Notes: generated by a model from the letters alone, not told the origin. A DNA stretch of 56,119 nt from Planctomycetota bacterium (GCA_018242585.1 JAFEBQ010000015.1:129889-186007), one strand, 5' to 3'; shown: positions 18,724 to 29,723, counted from the first letter of the stretch. Translations and numbers: made by a program.

Positions 18724-20979
18724 TCAGGCGATCGCGCCGGCCAACTCTTGCTGGGCGCGGTGCAGTCGGGCATAGGTTCCTGGCTTTTCCAGCAGCGTCC
18801 GATGCGGGCCGACTTCGACGATCTGCCCGCGCTCCATCACCACCAGCCGGTCTGCCTTGCGCAATGTACTCAGTCGATGCGCAATGGCAATGGTCGTTCG
18901 CCCGCGGACCAGGTTATCGAGCGCTTCTTGAATCTCGCGTTCGGTTTCGGTGTCGACCGCGCTGGTGGCCTCGTCGAGGATCAGAATCTTGGGATCAATC
19001 AACAGCGCGCGGGCGATCGAAATCCGCTGCCGCTCGCCCCCCGACAGCGACTGTCCGCGCTCGCCGACCAGCGAATCATATCCATCCGGCAACCGCAAAA
19101 TGAATTCGTGGGCCCGGGCGGCCTTGGCGGCAGCCATGATCTCGGCCGGCGTCGCCTCGGGTCGCCCATAGGCGATGTTCTCGGCCACGGTGCCATAAAA
19201 CAAGAAGGGCTCTTGCAGGACCAGGCCGATGTGCTGGCGGTACTCGGCCACCGGCAGCGAACGAATATCGATGCCGTCAACGCGAATCGAGCCGCCGCTG
19301 ACGTCGTAGAACCGGCAGACCAGGTTCACCAGTGTGCTCTTGCCGGCGCCGCTCGAACCGACCAGTCCGATCATCTCGCCGGGGCGAATGGCCAGGTTCA
19401 CATTTTGCACGATCGGCCGTGCGCCGTAGTGGAAGCTGACATTGCGCAGCTCGATGTTGCCGGCCAGTTGCGGCAAGTGAATAGGAGCGATCGGCTCGGG
19501 GACGCTTGGCACGCGATCGAGAATGTCGAACACGCGTTGGGCGCTGGCCGCGGCGCGCTGGGTGGCGGCGAACATCCGGCTCATCGACTCCAAGCGAATG
19601 TAGAACCGGCCGATGTAGGCCAGGAACAGTGTCAACGTGCCGACGGTAATGGCGTGATCTTGCCGCGCCACGAGCCAGACGCCAGCTACCCAGACGACCA
19701 ACTCGCCCATCACGGTCAAGAACGTCACAACGGGTCCGAAGAACGACCAGAGCTTGTTGACCCGATCGTTCGCGATCAGAACTTGTTCGTTGGCGCGGCG
19801 GAAGCGTTCGATCTCGCGCTGCTCTTGCGCAAACGCCTTCACCACGCGGACACCGGGAATCGTGTCGGCCAAGACGCTGGTCACGCGGGCCATCGCCCGG
19901 CCCCCTTGCTGAAAGCCGCGGAGCAGTCGGCCGCGGACTCCTTTCATCAACCAGGCGATCAGCGGGAAGGGCAACAGCGTCGCCAGCGCCAGGCGCGCGT
20001 CAATCGAGAACAGCACCATCGACGTAAGGACAATCATCACCACGTCCGACGCGAACTCGATCAGGTTCACGCTCAGAAAGATGCAAATCCGATCGGTGTC
20101 GTTGCCAATTCGCGAGATCAAATCGCCCGTCCGCTTGCCGCCAAAGAATTCGAGCGACAGCTTTTGCAGGTGGGCATAGGTGTCGTTACGCATGTCGGCG
20201 GCGATCCGCTCGCTGACCCAGGCCAATACATAGGTCTTGGCCCAACCGAGCAGACAGGCGGCCAAGGCGGCCAATCCAATCGCCCCCAGATACATGCCAA
20301 CCGTCCCCCAGTTCACCGGCCGGCCGGTCAATTGATGGGGGATCAGTTCGTTATCGATCAACGGCTTGGTGAAGTAGGGAGCGACCAACTCCGAGGCCGT
20401 GCAAAGCAGCAGCAGGCTAAAGCCCAATACTGACATGCCCAAGTGGCGTGAACCGAACCGGGCCAGGCGGAGCAGGCTGCGCGAGGTCGAAACCTGCTTC
20501 TGGGGCGAGCAGGCCGGGCAGTCGAGTTCGTCGGCCGCCAACACGCTGCCGCAGCTGGGACAAACCGTTTCAAAGGTGGCCGAGGCTTCGGCGGCGGTCT
20601 GACCGCCATAGCGAACCGCCTGGAACCGTGCGATCAGGCGCTGGACCAACGGAATCTGAGGGGCGGTGAACCGCCAGCTACCCAGTCGGCCGTTTGGACC
20701 GAGCGCCTCCAAGTGCCCTGCGCCCGAAAGCTCGGTCAAACGCAACTGGTCGATTTGGCCTAGCGCCCAGGAGGCGACCCGTGGAAGGTCGGGATCAGCG
20801 GAAGTCTCATCGCCATTGGCGGCTGCCACCAGCCGGCAATCGGTCAGGACAACTAGCCCCGGCTGGAAGTGAAGCCGCTGGTCCAGGTTACATTCGACCC
20901 AGGAGAGGATCGATTCGCCCGGCGTAAGTTGTTGCTCAATCTGGCTTTGCCAGCGATCTGGCAAGGGCTTGGTGAACAT
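18724..20979 (-). CDS. Cyanophycin-associated ABC transporter (fused membrane and ATPase domains)
   Basis: A 751-residue half-transporter of the exporter type. Domain order: N-terminal soluble domain (about 1-150), with QQLTPGESILSWVECNLDQ near the start; a zinc ribbon CPSCGSVLAADELDCPAC (about 160-180); a six-helix exporter membrane domain (about 200-490, with GDLISRIGNDTDRICIF); and the ATPase domain (about 510-740), with Walker A GSSGAGKST (Lys547), signature LSGGERQRISIARAL, Walker B ILILDEATSAVD and the H-loop AIAHRLST. The extra N-terminal domain and zinc ribbon set it apart from lipid A-type exporters. I chose ATG 20979 (MFTKPLPDRW); residues before it in the open frame look non-coding. 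The gene is divergent from cphA, which points to a cyanophycin-linked role; the cargo is unknown. Confidence 0.9.
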   Translation of the reverse strand: MFTKPLPDRWQSQIEQQLTPGESILSWVECNLDQRLHFQPGLVVLTDCRLVAAANGDETSADPDLPRVASWALGQIDQLRLTELSGAGHLEALGPNGRLGSWRFTAPQIPLVQRLIARFQAVRYGGQTAAEASATFETVCPSCGSVLAADELDCPACSPQKQVSTSRSLLRLARFGSRHLGMSVLGFSLLLLCTASELVAPYFTKPLIDNELIPHQLTGRPVNWGTVGMYLGAIGLAALAACLLGWAKTYVLAWVSERIAADMRNDTYAHLQKLSLEFFGGKRTGDLISRIGNDTDRICIFLSVNLIEFASDVVMIVLTSMVLFSIDARLALATLLPFPLIAWLMKGVRGRLLRGFQQGGRAMARVTSVLADTIPGVRVVKAFAQEQREIERFRRANEQVLIANDRVNKLWSFFGPVVTFLTVMGELVVWVAGVWLVARQDHAITVGTLTLFLAYIGRFYIRLESMSRMFAATQRAAASAQRVFDILDRVPSVPEPIAPIHLPQLAGNIELRNVSFHYGARPIVQNVNLAIRPGEMIGLVGSSGAGKSTLVNLVCRFYDVSGGSIRVDGIDIRSLPVAEYRQHIGLVLQEPFLFYGTVAENIAYGRPEATPAEIMAAAKAARAHEFILRLPDGYDSLVGERGQSLSGGERQRISIARALLIDPKILILDEATSAVDTETEREIQEALDNLVRGRTTIAIAHRLSTLRKADRLVVMERGQIVEVGPHRTLLEKPGTYARLHRAQQELAGAIA

Positions 20980-21940
20980 AGTGACGGACGAACTTCCAAT
21001 TGGGCAAGACTTTAGGTGGAAACCGGGGCCCCAAAACTTACAACGCCGTTCCAGCATTTCGGCCAATAAAAGCTGTTTTTCTTGCCCCAACTACATATCT
21101 TGTGGGATTCAGGGCCTACTTTCGGCATCCGCGGTTGCACTGGGCCGGGTACTTGCGTATCTATCCCCGGCCTTTCGCGGCGTCCTGGGGGCGCGACCGA
21201 TCTCAGTCAACCAAACGGGAATCGAAGGCCAACGTCGAACGACGTGCCAAGAGCCAGAACCGTGGACCGAAAGACTGGTAGATAAGTTACTTGTAATGAT
21301 TACGGCAGTTTCACGAAGCCGGCTGAATGTTTTCGGCGAACCGAATGATTTATCGCGCCTGCGCGTCGTGACTTGTGGGAGACCACCGGGTTCTAAGACT
21401 AGAGTGCAGATCGAAAAGACTGGCGGCGATTCATCGCGATACGAAACCGCGGGTTTGGCGTCCCTATGATTTGTTGCCGGATGAAGGCTTTTCGTTTCGG
21501 TCAGAAACGCCAGATTCTTGGATTTCACCCGACAAGGTTGGTTGGCGACCGGCCATTCCAACTGAGTCAGGCCCACGCTGGTGTGCGGGCAGTGTCTCCA
21601 TCAGGGTACAGTGTCGACAAAGTCGGCAAGGTCAACGCCGCTTGTGGTCGTACTGACCGCTGATGCCGAATGGCAGCAGGGGGGCCCCGAAATTGCAGGA
21701 ATCCGAATTGCGTTGCCGAGTCAAACCAACGAGGATCGGGGTTCGTAAACCAGAGGAAACGTCGGTAGGTATTAGCCAATACCGCGGTTGCATAACCGCT
21801 ACTCTCCGCATCAATCAATCCTGATCGGTTCGCCAACAATCCAATAAAAAACATTAGCGGCTCTCGTAACCTTCCCGTCCGAGATGGCAATTGTAAGTAT
21901 CCCCTCACATCTCTCTTCTGACTGAAAAAGTCGATCTTCT
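20980..21940. other. 961-bp divergent intergenic region, no convincing gene
   Basis: This separates the reverse-strand ABC transporter from cphA. Short open frames exist on both strands (e.g. 21567-21908 reverse), but none has a recognisable domain, signal or start context. Base composition is clearly less GC-rich than the flanking genes. I see no terminator and no known riboswitch or rRNA/tRNA pattern. It probably holds both promoters and possibly a small RNA or a decayed gene. Confidence 0.55.
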
Positions 21941-24628
21941 ATGGAATTCCGCAAGGTTCTGGCATTGCGCGGCCCCAACATGTGGACCAACTATCCGGTC
22001 CTCGAAATCTGGGTGCATCTGAACGAATGGAAAGACACCCCCTCGACGGACGTGCCAGGTTTTGCCGACCGGCTGATGGCCTGGCTCCCCACGATGATCG
22101 AACATCGTTGCGGCATCGGCGAGCGCGGTGGTTTCTTCCAGCGTCTGCGCACCGGGACGTACCTGGCTCATATTCTGGAACACGTCAGCATCGAGTTGCA
22201 AATCCTGGCCGGCTATCCGGTCGACTTTGGCCGCGCCCGCGAGTGGCTGGGTGACGGCTATTACAAGGTAGCCATCGAGTTCATCGAAGAGGACGTCTGC
22301 CGCGCCGCGATCGAAACGGCCCGCGAGCTGATCATGGCCGCGCTGCACGACAAGCCGTTCGACGTCCAGGCCGAAGTCCGCAAGCTGCGCGAGTTGGGAC
22401 AGCGCGTCCAGTTGGGCCCCAGCACTCGTTCGATTGTCAACGCGGCCCAGGCCCGTGGCATTCCGATTCGCCGCCTGAACACGGGAAGCCTGGTCCAACT
22501 GGGTCACGGCACGAAGCAGCGTCGCATCTGCGCCGCTCAAACCGACCGAACCGGCGCCGTGGCCGAAGAAATTGCTCAAGACAAAGACCTGACGCGCAGC
22601 CTGTTGCGTTCGGCTGGTGTGCCGGTGCCCGAAGGGCGACCGGTCGAAAGCGCCGACGATGCCTGGGAGGCCGCCGAGGAAATCAGCGGGCCGGTCGTCG
22701 TCAAGCCGCAGTATGGCAGCCAAGGGCGCGGCGTGGCCACGAACCTGACCACGCGCGAGCAAGTGGTTGCCGCGTTCGACGCCGCCTCGCGTGAAAGCTC
22801 GTACATCATGGTCGAGCGCTTCGCGCCGGGCTCGGATTACCGCGTGCTGGTCATTGGCGGCAAAGTGATCGCCGCCTCTCGCCGCGAGCCGGCCCACGTG
22901 ATCGGCGACGGCAAGCATTCGATCACCGAGTTGGTTGAATTGATCAACACCGACCCGCGCCGTGGCGACGACCATTCAACGTCGCTGAGCAAAATCGTCC
23001 TCGACCAGATCGCGCTGGGTGTGCTGGCCGAACAGAACTACACGCCGGGCTCGGTTCCGGCCCTGGGGGTCAAGGTTCTCTGTCGCCGCAATGCCAATCT
23101 GAGCACCGGTGGCAGCGCCGAAGACGTAACCGATCTGGTTCATCCCGAGGTGGCTTCGCGCTGCATCGACGCGGCCCGCGTGGTCGGGTTGGACATCTGT
23201 GGTGTCGACGTCGTGGCGGTTGACATCAGCCGTCCGCTCGAAGAGCAGGGGGGCGTGATCGTCGAAGTCAACGCCAGCCCTGGCCTGCGAATGCACCTGG
23301 AACCGTCCAGCGGCAAACCCCGCGCCGTCGGCGAAGCGATCATTGATTCGATGTTCGCACCCGGCGACAACGCTCGCATTCCGCTGGTCGCCGTCACGGG
23401 TACTAACGGCAAGACAACAACCGTGCGCTTCATTGCCCACATGCTGGGCCTGAACGGCCGCACGGTGGGCATGACTTGCACCGATGGCATTTACGTCGGC
23501 CGCCGCCGGATTGATACCGGTGATTGCGCCGGCCCGCAAAGCGCCGCGAACGTGTTGATGAACCCGAACGTCGAAGCGGCCGTGCTCGAGACGGCTCGCG
23601 GCGGCATCCTGCGCGCCGGGCTGGGCTTTGATCGTTGCGACGTGGCCGTGGTCACGAACATTGCCGACGGCGACCACCTGGGCGTCAGCGGCATTGAAAC
23701 ACCAGAGCAAATCGCGATGGTCAAGCGAACCATCGTCGATGTGGTTCACAAGCAAGGCTACGCGGTTCTCAAGGCCGACGACCCGTTGTGCGCTCAAATG
23801 GTCGAATACGGCGACGGGATGAAGATCTTCTTCTGCCGCGATCCGGAACACGAAGTGATCCAGAACTTCCGCAAGCAGGGTGGCCGTTGCGTGATTGTGC
23901 GCGAAAACGCCATCGTGGCCGCGGAAGGGGATCGCGAAGAGGTGATTCTGAGCCTCGATCGCGTGCCGCTCACGCTGGGAGGCCGCGTGGGTTTCCAGGT
24001 CGAAAACGCGCTGGCCACGGTCGGCGCCGCGTGGGGCCTGGGGCTGTCGCGCGAGACGATCCGACTGGGCCTCGAAACATTCAGTGGCGACATGGGGCAA
24101 GTTCCCGGCCGGTTCAACCTGCTGGAAATCAACGGCGCCAAGGTGATCGTCGACTATGGCCACAACCCGTCGGCGCTGCAGGCGATGATCGAATCGATCA
24201 AGTTGTTTCCGGCCGCGCGTCGGCTGGCGGTATACTCGGCGGCCGGCGACCGGCGCGACATCGACATGATTCGCCAAGGGGAAATGCTAGCCGCCGAGTT
24301 CGACCATGTGGTCCTCTACGAAGACCACTACCTCCGCGGACGGCAACAAGGCGAAATCATCAAGCTGTTCCGCAAGGGAATGGAAGCGACCAAGCGCAAC
24401 GTCGAAGTGACCGAAATCCAAGGCGCGGTGAAGGCCGTCGAAACGGCGCTCGATATGCTGCGTCCGGGCGACCTGCTATTGTGCCAAGCCGACGTCATCG
24501 ACGAGACGGTCAACTTCCTAAAGCAGTATTTATCCGCGCGGCAGACTGGCCTCGAGCCGCGCGTGGTGGAACCGCTGGCGACGCCGCTGCCCGAAACGGT
24601 CGTATACGCGACCGAGAGCATCGACTAA
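21941..24628 (+). CDS. cphA: Cyanophycin synthetase
   Basis: Makes cyanophycin (multi-L-arginyl-poly-L-aspartate), a nitrogen storage polymer, by adding Asp and Arg alternately with ATP. The 895-residue protein has the three expected parts. The N-terminal domain is about 1-160. The ATP-grasp domain (about 190-480) has RSLLRSAGVPVPEGRP, VVVKPQYGSQGRGV (Lys255) and EVNASPGLRMH. The Mur-ligase-like domain (about 485-885) has the P-loop VTGTNGKTTTVRF (Gly487-Thr494), ETARGGILRAGLGFD, and VIVDYGHNPSALQAM followed by AAGDRRDIDMI. Length agrees with characterised CphA1. The N-terminus (MEFRKVLALRGPNMW) is the family's own start. No cyanophycinase or isoaspartyl dipeptidase gene is in the window, so degradation genes must lie elsewhere. 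Confidence 0.96.
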   Translation: MEFRKVLALRGPNMWTNYPVLEIWVHLNEWKDTPSTDVPGFADRLMAWLPTMIEHRCGIGERGGFFQRLRTGTYLAHILEHVSIELQILAGYPVDFGRAREWLGDGYYKVAIEFIEEDVCRAAIETARELIMAALHDKPFDVQAEVRKLRELGQRVQLGPSTRSIVNAAQARGIPIRRLNTGSLVQLGHGTKQRRICAAQTDRTGAVAEEIAQDKDLTRSLLRSAGVPVPEGRPVESADDAWEAAEEISGPVVVKPQYGSQGRGVATNLTTREQVVAAFDAASRESSYIMVERFAPGSDYRVLVIGGKVIAASRREPAHVIGDGKHSITELVELINTDPRRGDDHSTSLSKIVLDQIALGVLAEQNYTPGSVPALGVKVLCRRNANLSTGGSAEDVTDLVHPEVASRCIDAARVVGLDICGVDVVAVDISRPLEEQGGVIVEVNASPGLRMHLEPSSGKPRAVGEAIIDSMFAPGDNARIPLVAVTGTNGKTTTVRFIAHMLGLNGRTVGMTCTDGIYVGRRRIDTGDCAGPQSAANVLMNPNVEAAVLETARGGILRAGLGFDRCDVAVVTNIADGDHLGVSGIETPEQIAMVKRTIVDVVHKQGYAVLKADDPLCAQMVEYGDGMKIFFCRDPEHEVIQNFRKQGGRCVIVRENAIVAAEGDREEVILSLDRVPLTLGGRVGFQVENALATVGAAWGLGLSRETIRLGLETFSGDMGQVPGRFNLLEINGAKVIVDYGHNPSALQAMIESIKLFPAARRLAVYSAAGDRRDIDMIRQGEMLAAEFDHVVLYEDHYLRGRQQGEIIKLFRKGMEATKRNVEVTEIQGAVKAVETALDMLRPGDLLLCQADVIDETVNFLKQYLSARQTGLEPRVVEPLATPLPETVVYATESID

Positions 24629-24928
24629 GCGCTGCTCCGATTTGCGGTTCGTCGTCGATCGTCCGCGACGTGCGATAAACACCCCTCCCTTTCAGGGAGG
24701 GGCAGGGGGGAGGGTAAACGGCCGGCGCTTGAGTGGGCGTGACCTCGTGGTGCCGCCCCCGCACAGCTTGCCTGGTCGTCATATCCGGCCCTTTCGTCCC
24801 GAGCCGACCTTGTCCAGGCCGGCATTCTCGCCAAAAGCCGTGGACTTCCCCCCGGCCGCCGCCCATGCTTGAATGAGCTTGCGCTGCTGGCAGGCTTTTG
24901 GTTCGTCGGCTCCCACGAAGTTGCGGCT
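24629..24928. other. 300-bp intergenic region with C-rich hairpin repeat
   Basis: It holds an inverted repeat, CCCCTCCCT/AGGGAGGGG (24682-24702, 9-bp stem, 3-nt loop), followed by GGCAGGGGGGAGGGT, which is a widespread kind of bacterial intergenic element. No T-run follows. Nothing else was recognised. Confidence 0.55.
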
Positions 24929-25480
24929 ATGAACTTTCGTATTTCAGCTTGGACACCGCCGCTTGCCGCGTGGATGATCGTCTGCGTCGGGTGCAGTGAT
25001 CAGGAAGCGCATCGCGACGCGGCCAAGATTGCCAACGACATCGCCGCCCAGGTCAAGCCGGTCGAAACCGAGCGGTTTGAAGTCGTGGCGCAGAAGCCGA
25101 TCTTCTCGGCCTTGCTCGGCAGCGAAGACGGCTCGCAGCACGTGGCGACGCTGCAAGAGACGGCGGCCGACGCGCTGGCGCGGATTGGCAACGATGCCGT
25201 GCCGGCATTGATCGCGGCGCTTGAGGACAAAGACCCCGAGGTCCGCTCGTTCGCGTGCCGTTCGCTGTCGGTAATGGGCGATCGTGCCGCGCCGGCCGTC
25301 GGCGCTTTGACGGCGCGCCTGTCCGACCCGGACGAGAACGTGCGCCGCGCGGCAGCCCGAGCGCTGGGCCAAATTGGCCCGGCGGCCAAGTCCGCGATTC
25401 CGGCCTTGATCGAGTTGCTGCGCAACAAGCACGCGCCGGCCCACACGCCGCATCATGCCGCTCCGACGACACGACCGTAG
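24929..25480 (+). CDS. HEAT-repeat lipoprotein
   Basis: A 183-residue putative lipoprotein. The signal sequence WTPPLAAWMIVCVGC ends in a lipobox-like VCVGC. The mature part holds three PBS-lyase/HEAT repeats, recognisable as DALARIGNDAVPALIAALED, then KDPEVRSFACRSLSVMGDRA, then DENVRRAAARALGQIGPAAK followed by SAIPALIELLRN. Such repeats form alpha-solenoids for protein contacts; no enzymatic role is implied. The tail is rich in His, Pro and Thr (HAPAHTPHHAAPTTRP). I chose ATG 24929 because it starts the signal; the frame is open from 24869. There are no obvious operon partners. Confidence 0.78.
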   Translation: MNFRISAWTPPLAAWMIVCVGCSDQEAHRDAAKIANDIAAQVKPVETERFEVVAQKPIFSALLGSEDGSQHVATLQETAADALARIGNDAVPALIAALEDKDPEVRSFACRSLSVMGDRAAPAVGALTARLSDPDENVRRAAARALGQIGPAAKSAIPALIELLRNKHAPAHTPHHAAPTTRP

Positions 25481-25536
25481 CACGCGAGTCACGCGAACTG
25501 GCGGCTTATGTCGCCAGGTGTTGATTCGCCCTGGAG

Positions 25537-26355
25537 CTAGGCGTTTGTCTCGCGGAAATCACTGTCGCGCAGATCGGTGACGAACATGCAGCCGGGATGA
25601 TGCGTGATGGCGATGTCAAGCCTCGCCGATTCGAGCGCCGCCTGCGGCGTCACTCCACATGCCCAGAAGACCGGCACCTCGCCGTCGCGCACCGTGACCG
25701 CGTCGCCAAAATCGGGTCGCGCCAAATCGACAATGCCCAGCGCCGCCGGATCGCCGACGTGGACCGGCGCGCCGTGCATCCGCGGATAGCGTCCGGTGAT
25801 GGCGGCGACCTCGGCCACCTGCTCGGGTCGATAAGGGCGCATGCTGACAACCAGCGGGCCGCGGAACGGGCCGGCCGGTTCGCAGGCTCGATTGGTCCGG
25901 TACATCGGCACGTTCCGCCTTTCGTCAATATGCCGCACGCGCAAGCCCGCTTGAACCAGCGCGTTCTCGAAGGTGAACGAGCAGCCGATCAGGAACACCA
26001 CGAAATCGTCGCGCCACAGCGCGCGTAAATCGCGCGGCCCTGTTGTGTCGGGCCGTCCCTGGCGAAACACACGCCAGCCTGACACGTCGGTTCGCAGGTC
26101 CGCCTCGGCGGCCACGTCGGCCAGCGTCGCGTCGCCGGGGCGCGAGCGCGCCACCAGCGGGCAGGCTTGGACATTGCGCCGGCAGAACAGTTCGAAGTCA
26201 TCGGCCGCCGTGGCCGGCAAGATCACCACGTTGGTCTGCACGAAGCCGGGGGCTTGGCCGGCGGTCGGCCCGGTGAACTGGCCTTGGCGGATCGACTGTC
26301 GCAGTTCGCGCGCGGTCGCATAGATTGTTCCGGACGCAACGGTTGCAGGTGGCAT
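25537..26355 (-). CDS. DUF1445 putative hydro-lyase / D-glutamate cyclase-like protein
   Basis: A 272-residue cytoplasmic protein of the DUF1445 family, whose animal relative DGLUCY converts D-glutamate to 5-oxo-D-proline and whose bacterial members are named putative hydro-lyases. Seen: IRQGQFTGPTAGQAPGFVQT and NVVILPATAADDFELFCRRN; FLIGCSFTFENALVQAGL; RNVPMYRTNRACEPAGPFRG followed by PLVVSMRP; and the Cys-rich end VFWACGVTPQAALESA with AITHHPGCMFVTDL. All family landmarks are present. ATG 26355 (MPPATVAS) has GGAG about 10 bases upstream and gives family length; an upstream start at 26397 is less likely. It is transcribed divergently from the ketoacyl synthase across 158 bp. The real substrate is not known. 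Confidence 0.87.
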   Translation of the reverse strand: MPPATVASGTIYATARELRQSIRQGQFTGPTAGQAPGFVQTNVVILPATAADDFELFCRRNVQACPLVARSRPGDATLADVAAEADLRTDVSGWRVFRQGRPDTTGPRDLRALWRDDFVVFLIGCSFTFENALVQAGLRVRHIDERRNVPMYRTNRACEPAGPFRGPLVVSMRPYRPEQVAEVAAITGRYPRMHGAPVHVGDPAALGIVDLARPDFGDAVTVRDGEVPVFWACGVTPQAALESARLDIAITHHPGCMFVTDLRDSDFRETNA

Positions 26356-26513
26356 CGCTCGATCACTCCGGGGCGGTTGACACAAACTGGGCCTCATTCA
26401 CGGCCCGTCCGATTCCGATCACAGATAACGAGTGTATTATCGCATCTGCGCTGGATGTGCGCGCCGGGCGGGTGGCGCGCCGTTTTGACACACTTTTACG
26501 ATCGCGTCGTTCG

Positions 26514-27764
26514 ATGAGTCAGCGAGAAGTCGTCATCACCGGGCTAGGGGCGTTGACTCCGCTGGGCATCGGCATCGACCCATTCTGGCAGCAACTCCTC
26601 GCCAAGCAAAGCGGCATTCGGCGTCATGAGTCGCTGGCCGCGACGGGGGCGCCGATCCATTTCTACGGCGACGTGCCCGGGTTTGATCCGGCTCAATATG
26701 TGAAGCCGCGCAAAAGCCTGAAGGTCATGGCCCGCGATTCGCAATTGGCTTTGGCGGCGGCGAGCTTGGCCCGACAGTCGGCGCGGCTTGCACCCGAGAC
26801 GATCGAGCCGGAACGCCTGGCCACCGTCTTCGCGGCCGACACGATCAATCCGGTGCCTGACGATTTGCGCGATGGCTTCGGCTCGAGCGTTATCGGCGGC
26901 CGCTTCGACACGGACTATTGGCTCGGCACCGGCTTGCCGGCCACCTATCCGCTGAACATGCTCAAGCTGTTGCCAAACATGCTGACGGGCCATGTTTCGA
27001 TCGCCCAGGACGCGCGAGGCCCCTGCAACACGATTTACCAGGCCGACGTCTCGGGGCTGTTGGCCCTGGGGGAGGCCGATTCGGTGATCCGTCGCGGCAT
27101 GGCCGACGCCGCGCTGGGCGGCGGATCAAGTTCGCGGATTCAGCCGCTGGACTGGGCCCGGCATGTGGTCTCGTTCGAGATGTCACGCCGCAACGACGAC
27201 CCGGCGGGGGCTTGTCGGCCGTTTGATCGCGATCGCGACGGCCAAGTGCTGGGCGAAGGGGCGGTGGCCATCGTGCTCGAAGAGCGCCGCCGCGCCGAAG
27301 CGCGCGGGGCCACGATCATTGCGCGTTTGCTGGCCTGGGCCAGCGGCACGGACGGTCGCGCGCGGCCGGGCGAGGGACTGCGCCAGGCGATCATTCGCGC
27401 GCTTGAGTTGGCCGGCCTGAAACCGGCGGACCTCGGGCACATCAATGCCCACGGCTTGAGCGCGCGGCGGGCCGACGCCATTGAGGCCCAGGTGTTAACC
27501 GCGACGCTCCCCGGTGTGCCGGTGACGGCGCCCAAGAGTTACCTGGGGAACATGCACGCGGCCAGCGGCGCGGCCGAAACGATTGTCAGCCTGCTGGCGA
27601 TTCAGCACGGGATCGTGCCGCCGACGCTGAACTTTCGGCAAGGGAACTCGGGCTGCGAATTGAATGTGCTGCACGAGCCGCTGGAAGTCGGATGCAAGCC
27701 GGCCTTGGTCGTCAATCGAACCGATCAGGGACAAGCCGTCGCGATGGTGTTTGCGCCGGAGTAG
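26514..27764 (+). CDS. Divergent beta-ketoacyl-ACP synthase (FabF-like)
   Basis: A 416-residue thiolase-fold condensing enzyme. The start MSQREVVITGLGALTPLGIG is typical of FabF/KAS II. The catalytic triad can be placed: Cys171 in DARGPCNTIYQADVSG, His in HINAHGLSARRADAIEA, and His in PKSYLGNMHAASGAAE. The motifs around them differ from standard FabF: TACATG becomes GPCNTI, HGTST becomes HGLSA, and GHxxxA becomes NMHAAS. The PCRPFDRDRDGQVLGEGA-type segment (ACRPFDRDRDGQVLGEGAVA) is well kept. This fits a planctomycete-specific side branch, possibly for a specialised lipid or polyketide rather than bulk fatty acid synthesis (inference). ATG 26514 is the natural start. No ACP or ketoreductase gene is adjacent. 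Confidence 0.84.
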   Translation: MSQREVVITGLGALTPLGIGIDPFWQQLLAKQSGIRRHESLAATGAPIHFYGDVPGFDPAQYVKPRKSLKVMARDSQLALAAASLARQSARLAPETIEPERLATVFAADTINPVPDDLRDGFGSSVIGGRFDTDYWLGTGLPATYPLNMLKLLPNMLTGHVSIAQDARGPCNTIYQADVSGLLALGEADSVIRRGMADAALGGGSSSRIQPLDWARHVVSFEMSRRNDDPAGACRPFDRDRDGQVLGEGAVAIVLEERRRAEARGATIIARLLAWASGTDGRARPGEGLRQAIIRALELAGLKPADLGHINAHGLSARRADAIEAQVLTATLPGVPVTAPKSYLGNMHAASGAAETIVSLLAIQHGIVPPTLNFRQGNSGCELNVLHEPLEVGCKPALVVNRTDQGQAVAMVFAPE

Positions 27765-27797
27765 TATTTCTGGCGGCAAGGGAGCTGTCATGGGTGG

Positions 27798-27819
27798 CCC
27801 CGACAACTTGTTGTCGGGG
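27798..27819. repeat. 10-bp perfect inverted repeat after ketoacyl synthase gene
   Basis: CCCCGACAAC and GTTGTCGGGG pair around a TT loop, 33 bp after the stop. There is no T-run, so terminator function is uncertain. It shares the GACAAC/GTTGTC core with the repeats at 27865-27931 and 31185-31250. Confidence 0.6.
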
Positions 27820-27864
27820 TTGCGCAGCAACAAGAAACTAGATGGTTGCGGTGTCAGGTTGGTT

Positions 27865-27931
27865 TAGGCCGCAACCGAGCCCTCTTGTCGCTGACGCGAC
27901 CCGGACGACAAGTTGTCCGGGCTACCCAGTA
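27865..27931. repeat. Direct repeat C1, left of the pyrG-kdsB block
   Basis: A 66-bp element beginning TAGGCCGCAACCGAGCCCTC and ending in the hairpin CCGGAC...GTCCGG and CTACCCAG. It is nearly identical to C2 (31185-31250), in the same orientation, with only a few substitutions. It lies 28 bp beyond the pyrG stop. Confidence 0.8.
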
Positions 27932-27958
27932 CAATGTCTCGGCCAGTTCCTCAACGTC

Positions 27959-29590
<1,632 letters not shown>

Positions 29591-29723
29591 CCGCGATTCC
29601 ATTCCTTGCTGGCCCGAGGTGGTGCTGGGGAGTGCAGGATCAGCTTCCCGGCCACCGCACACCCGGAAAACGCTAGTTTAGCGTGCTAGCGTCGAGGTGA
29701 CAAATGAGAGGGCGAACATCACG

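Noticed and set aside
21567..21908. 113-codon reverse open frame upstream of cphA considered as a gene
   Set aside because: It has no recognisable domain, signal peptide or ribosome binding site, and its amino-acid content looks random; kept only as a possibility in the gap entry.
26377..26382. TTGACA -35 box between the DUF1445 and ketoacyl synthase genes
   Set aside because: No -10 match lies 16-18 bases downstream; the same holds for TTGACA at 26485-26490.
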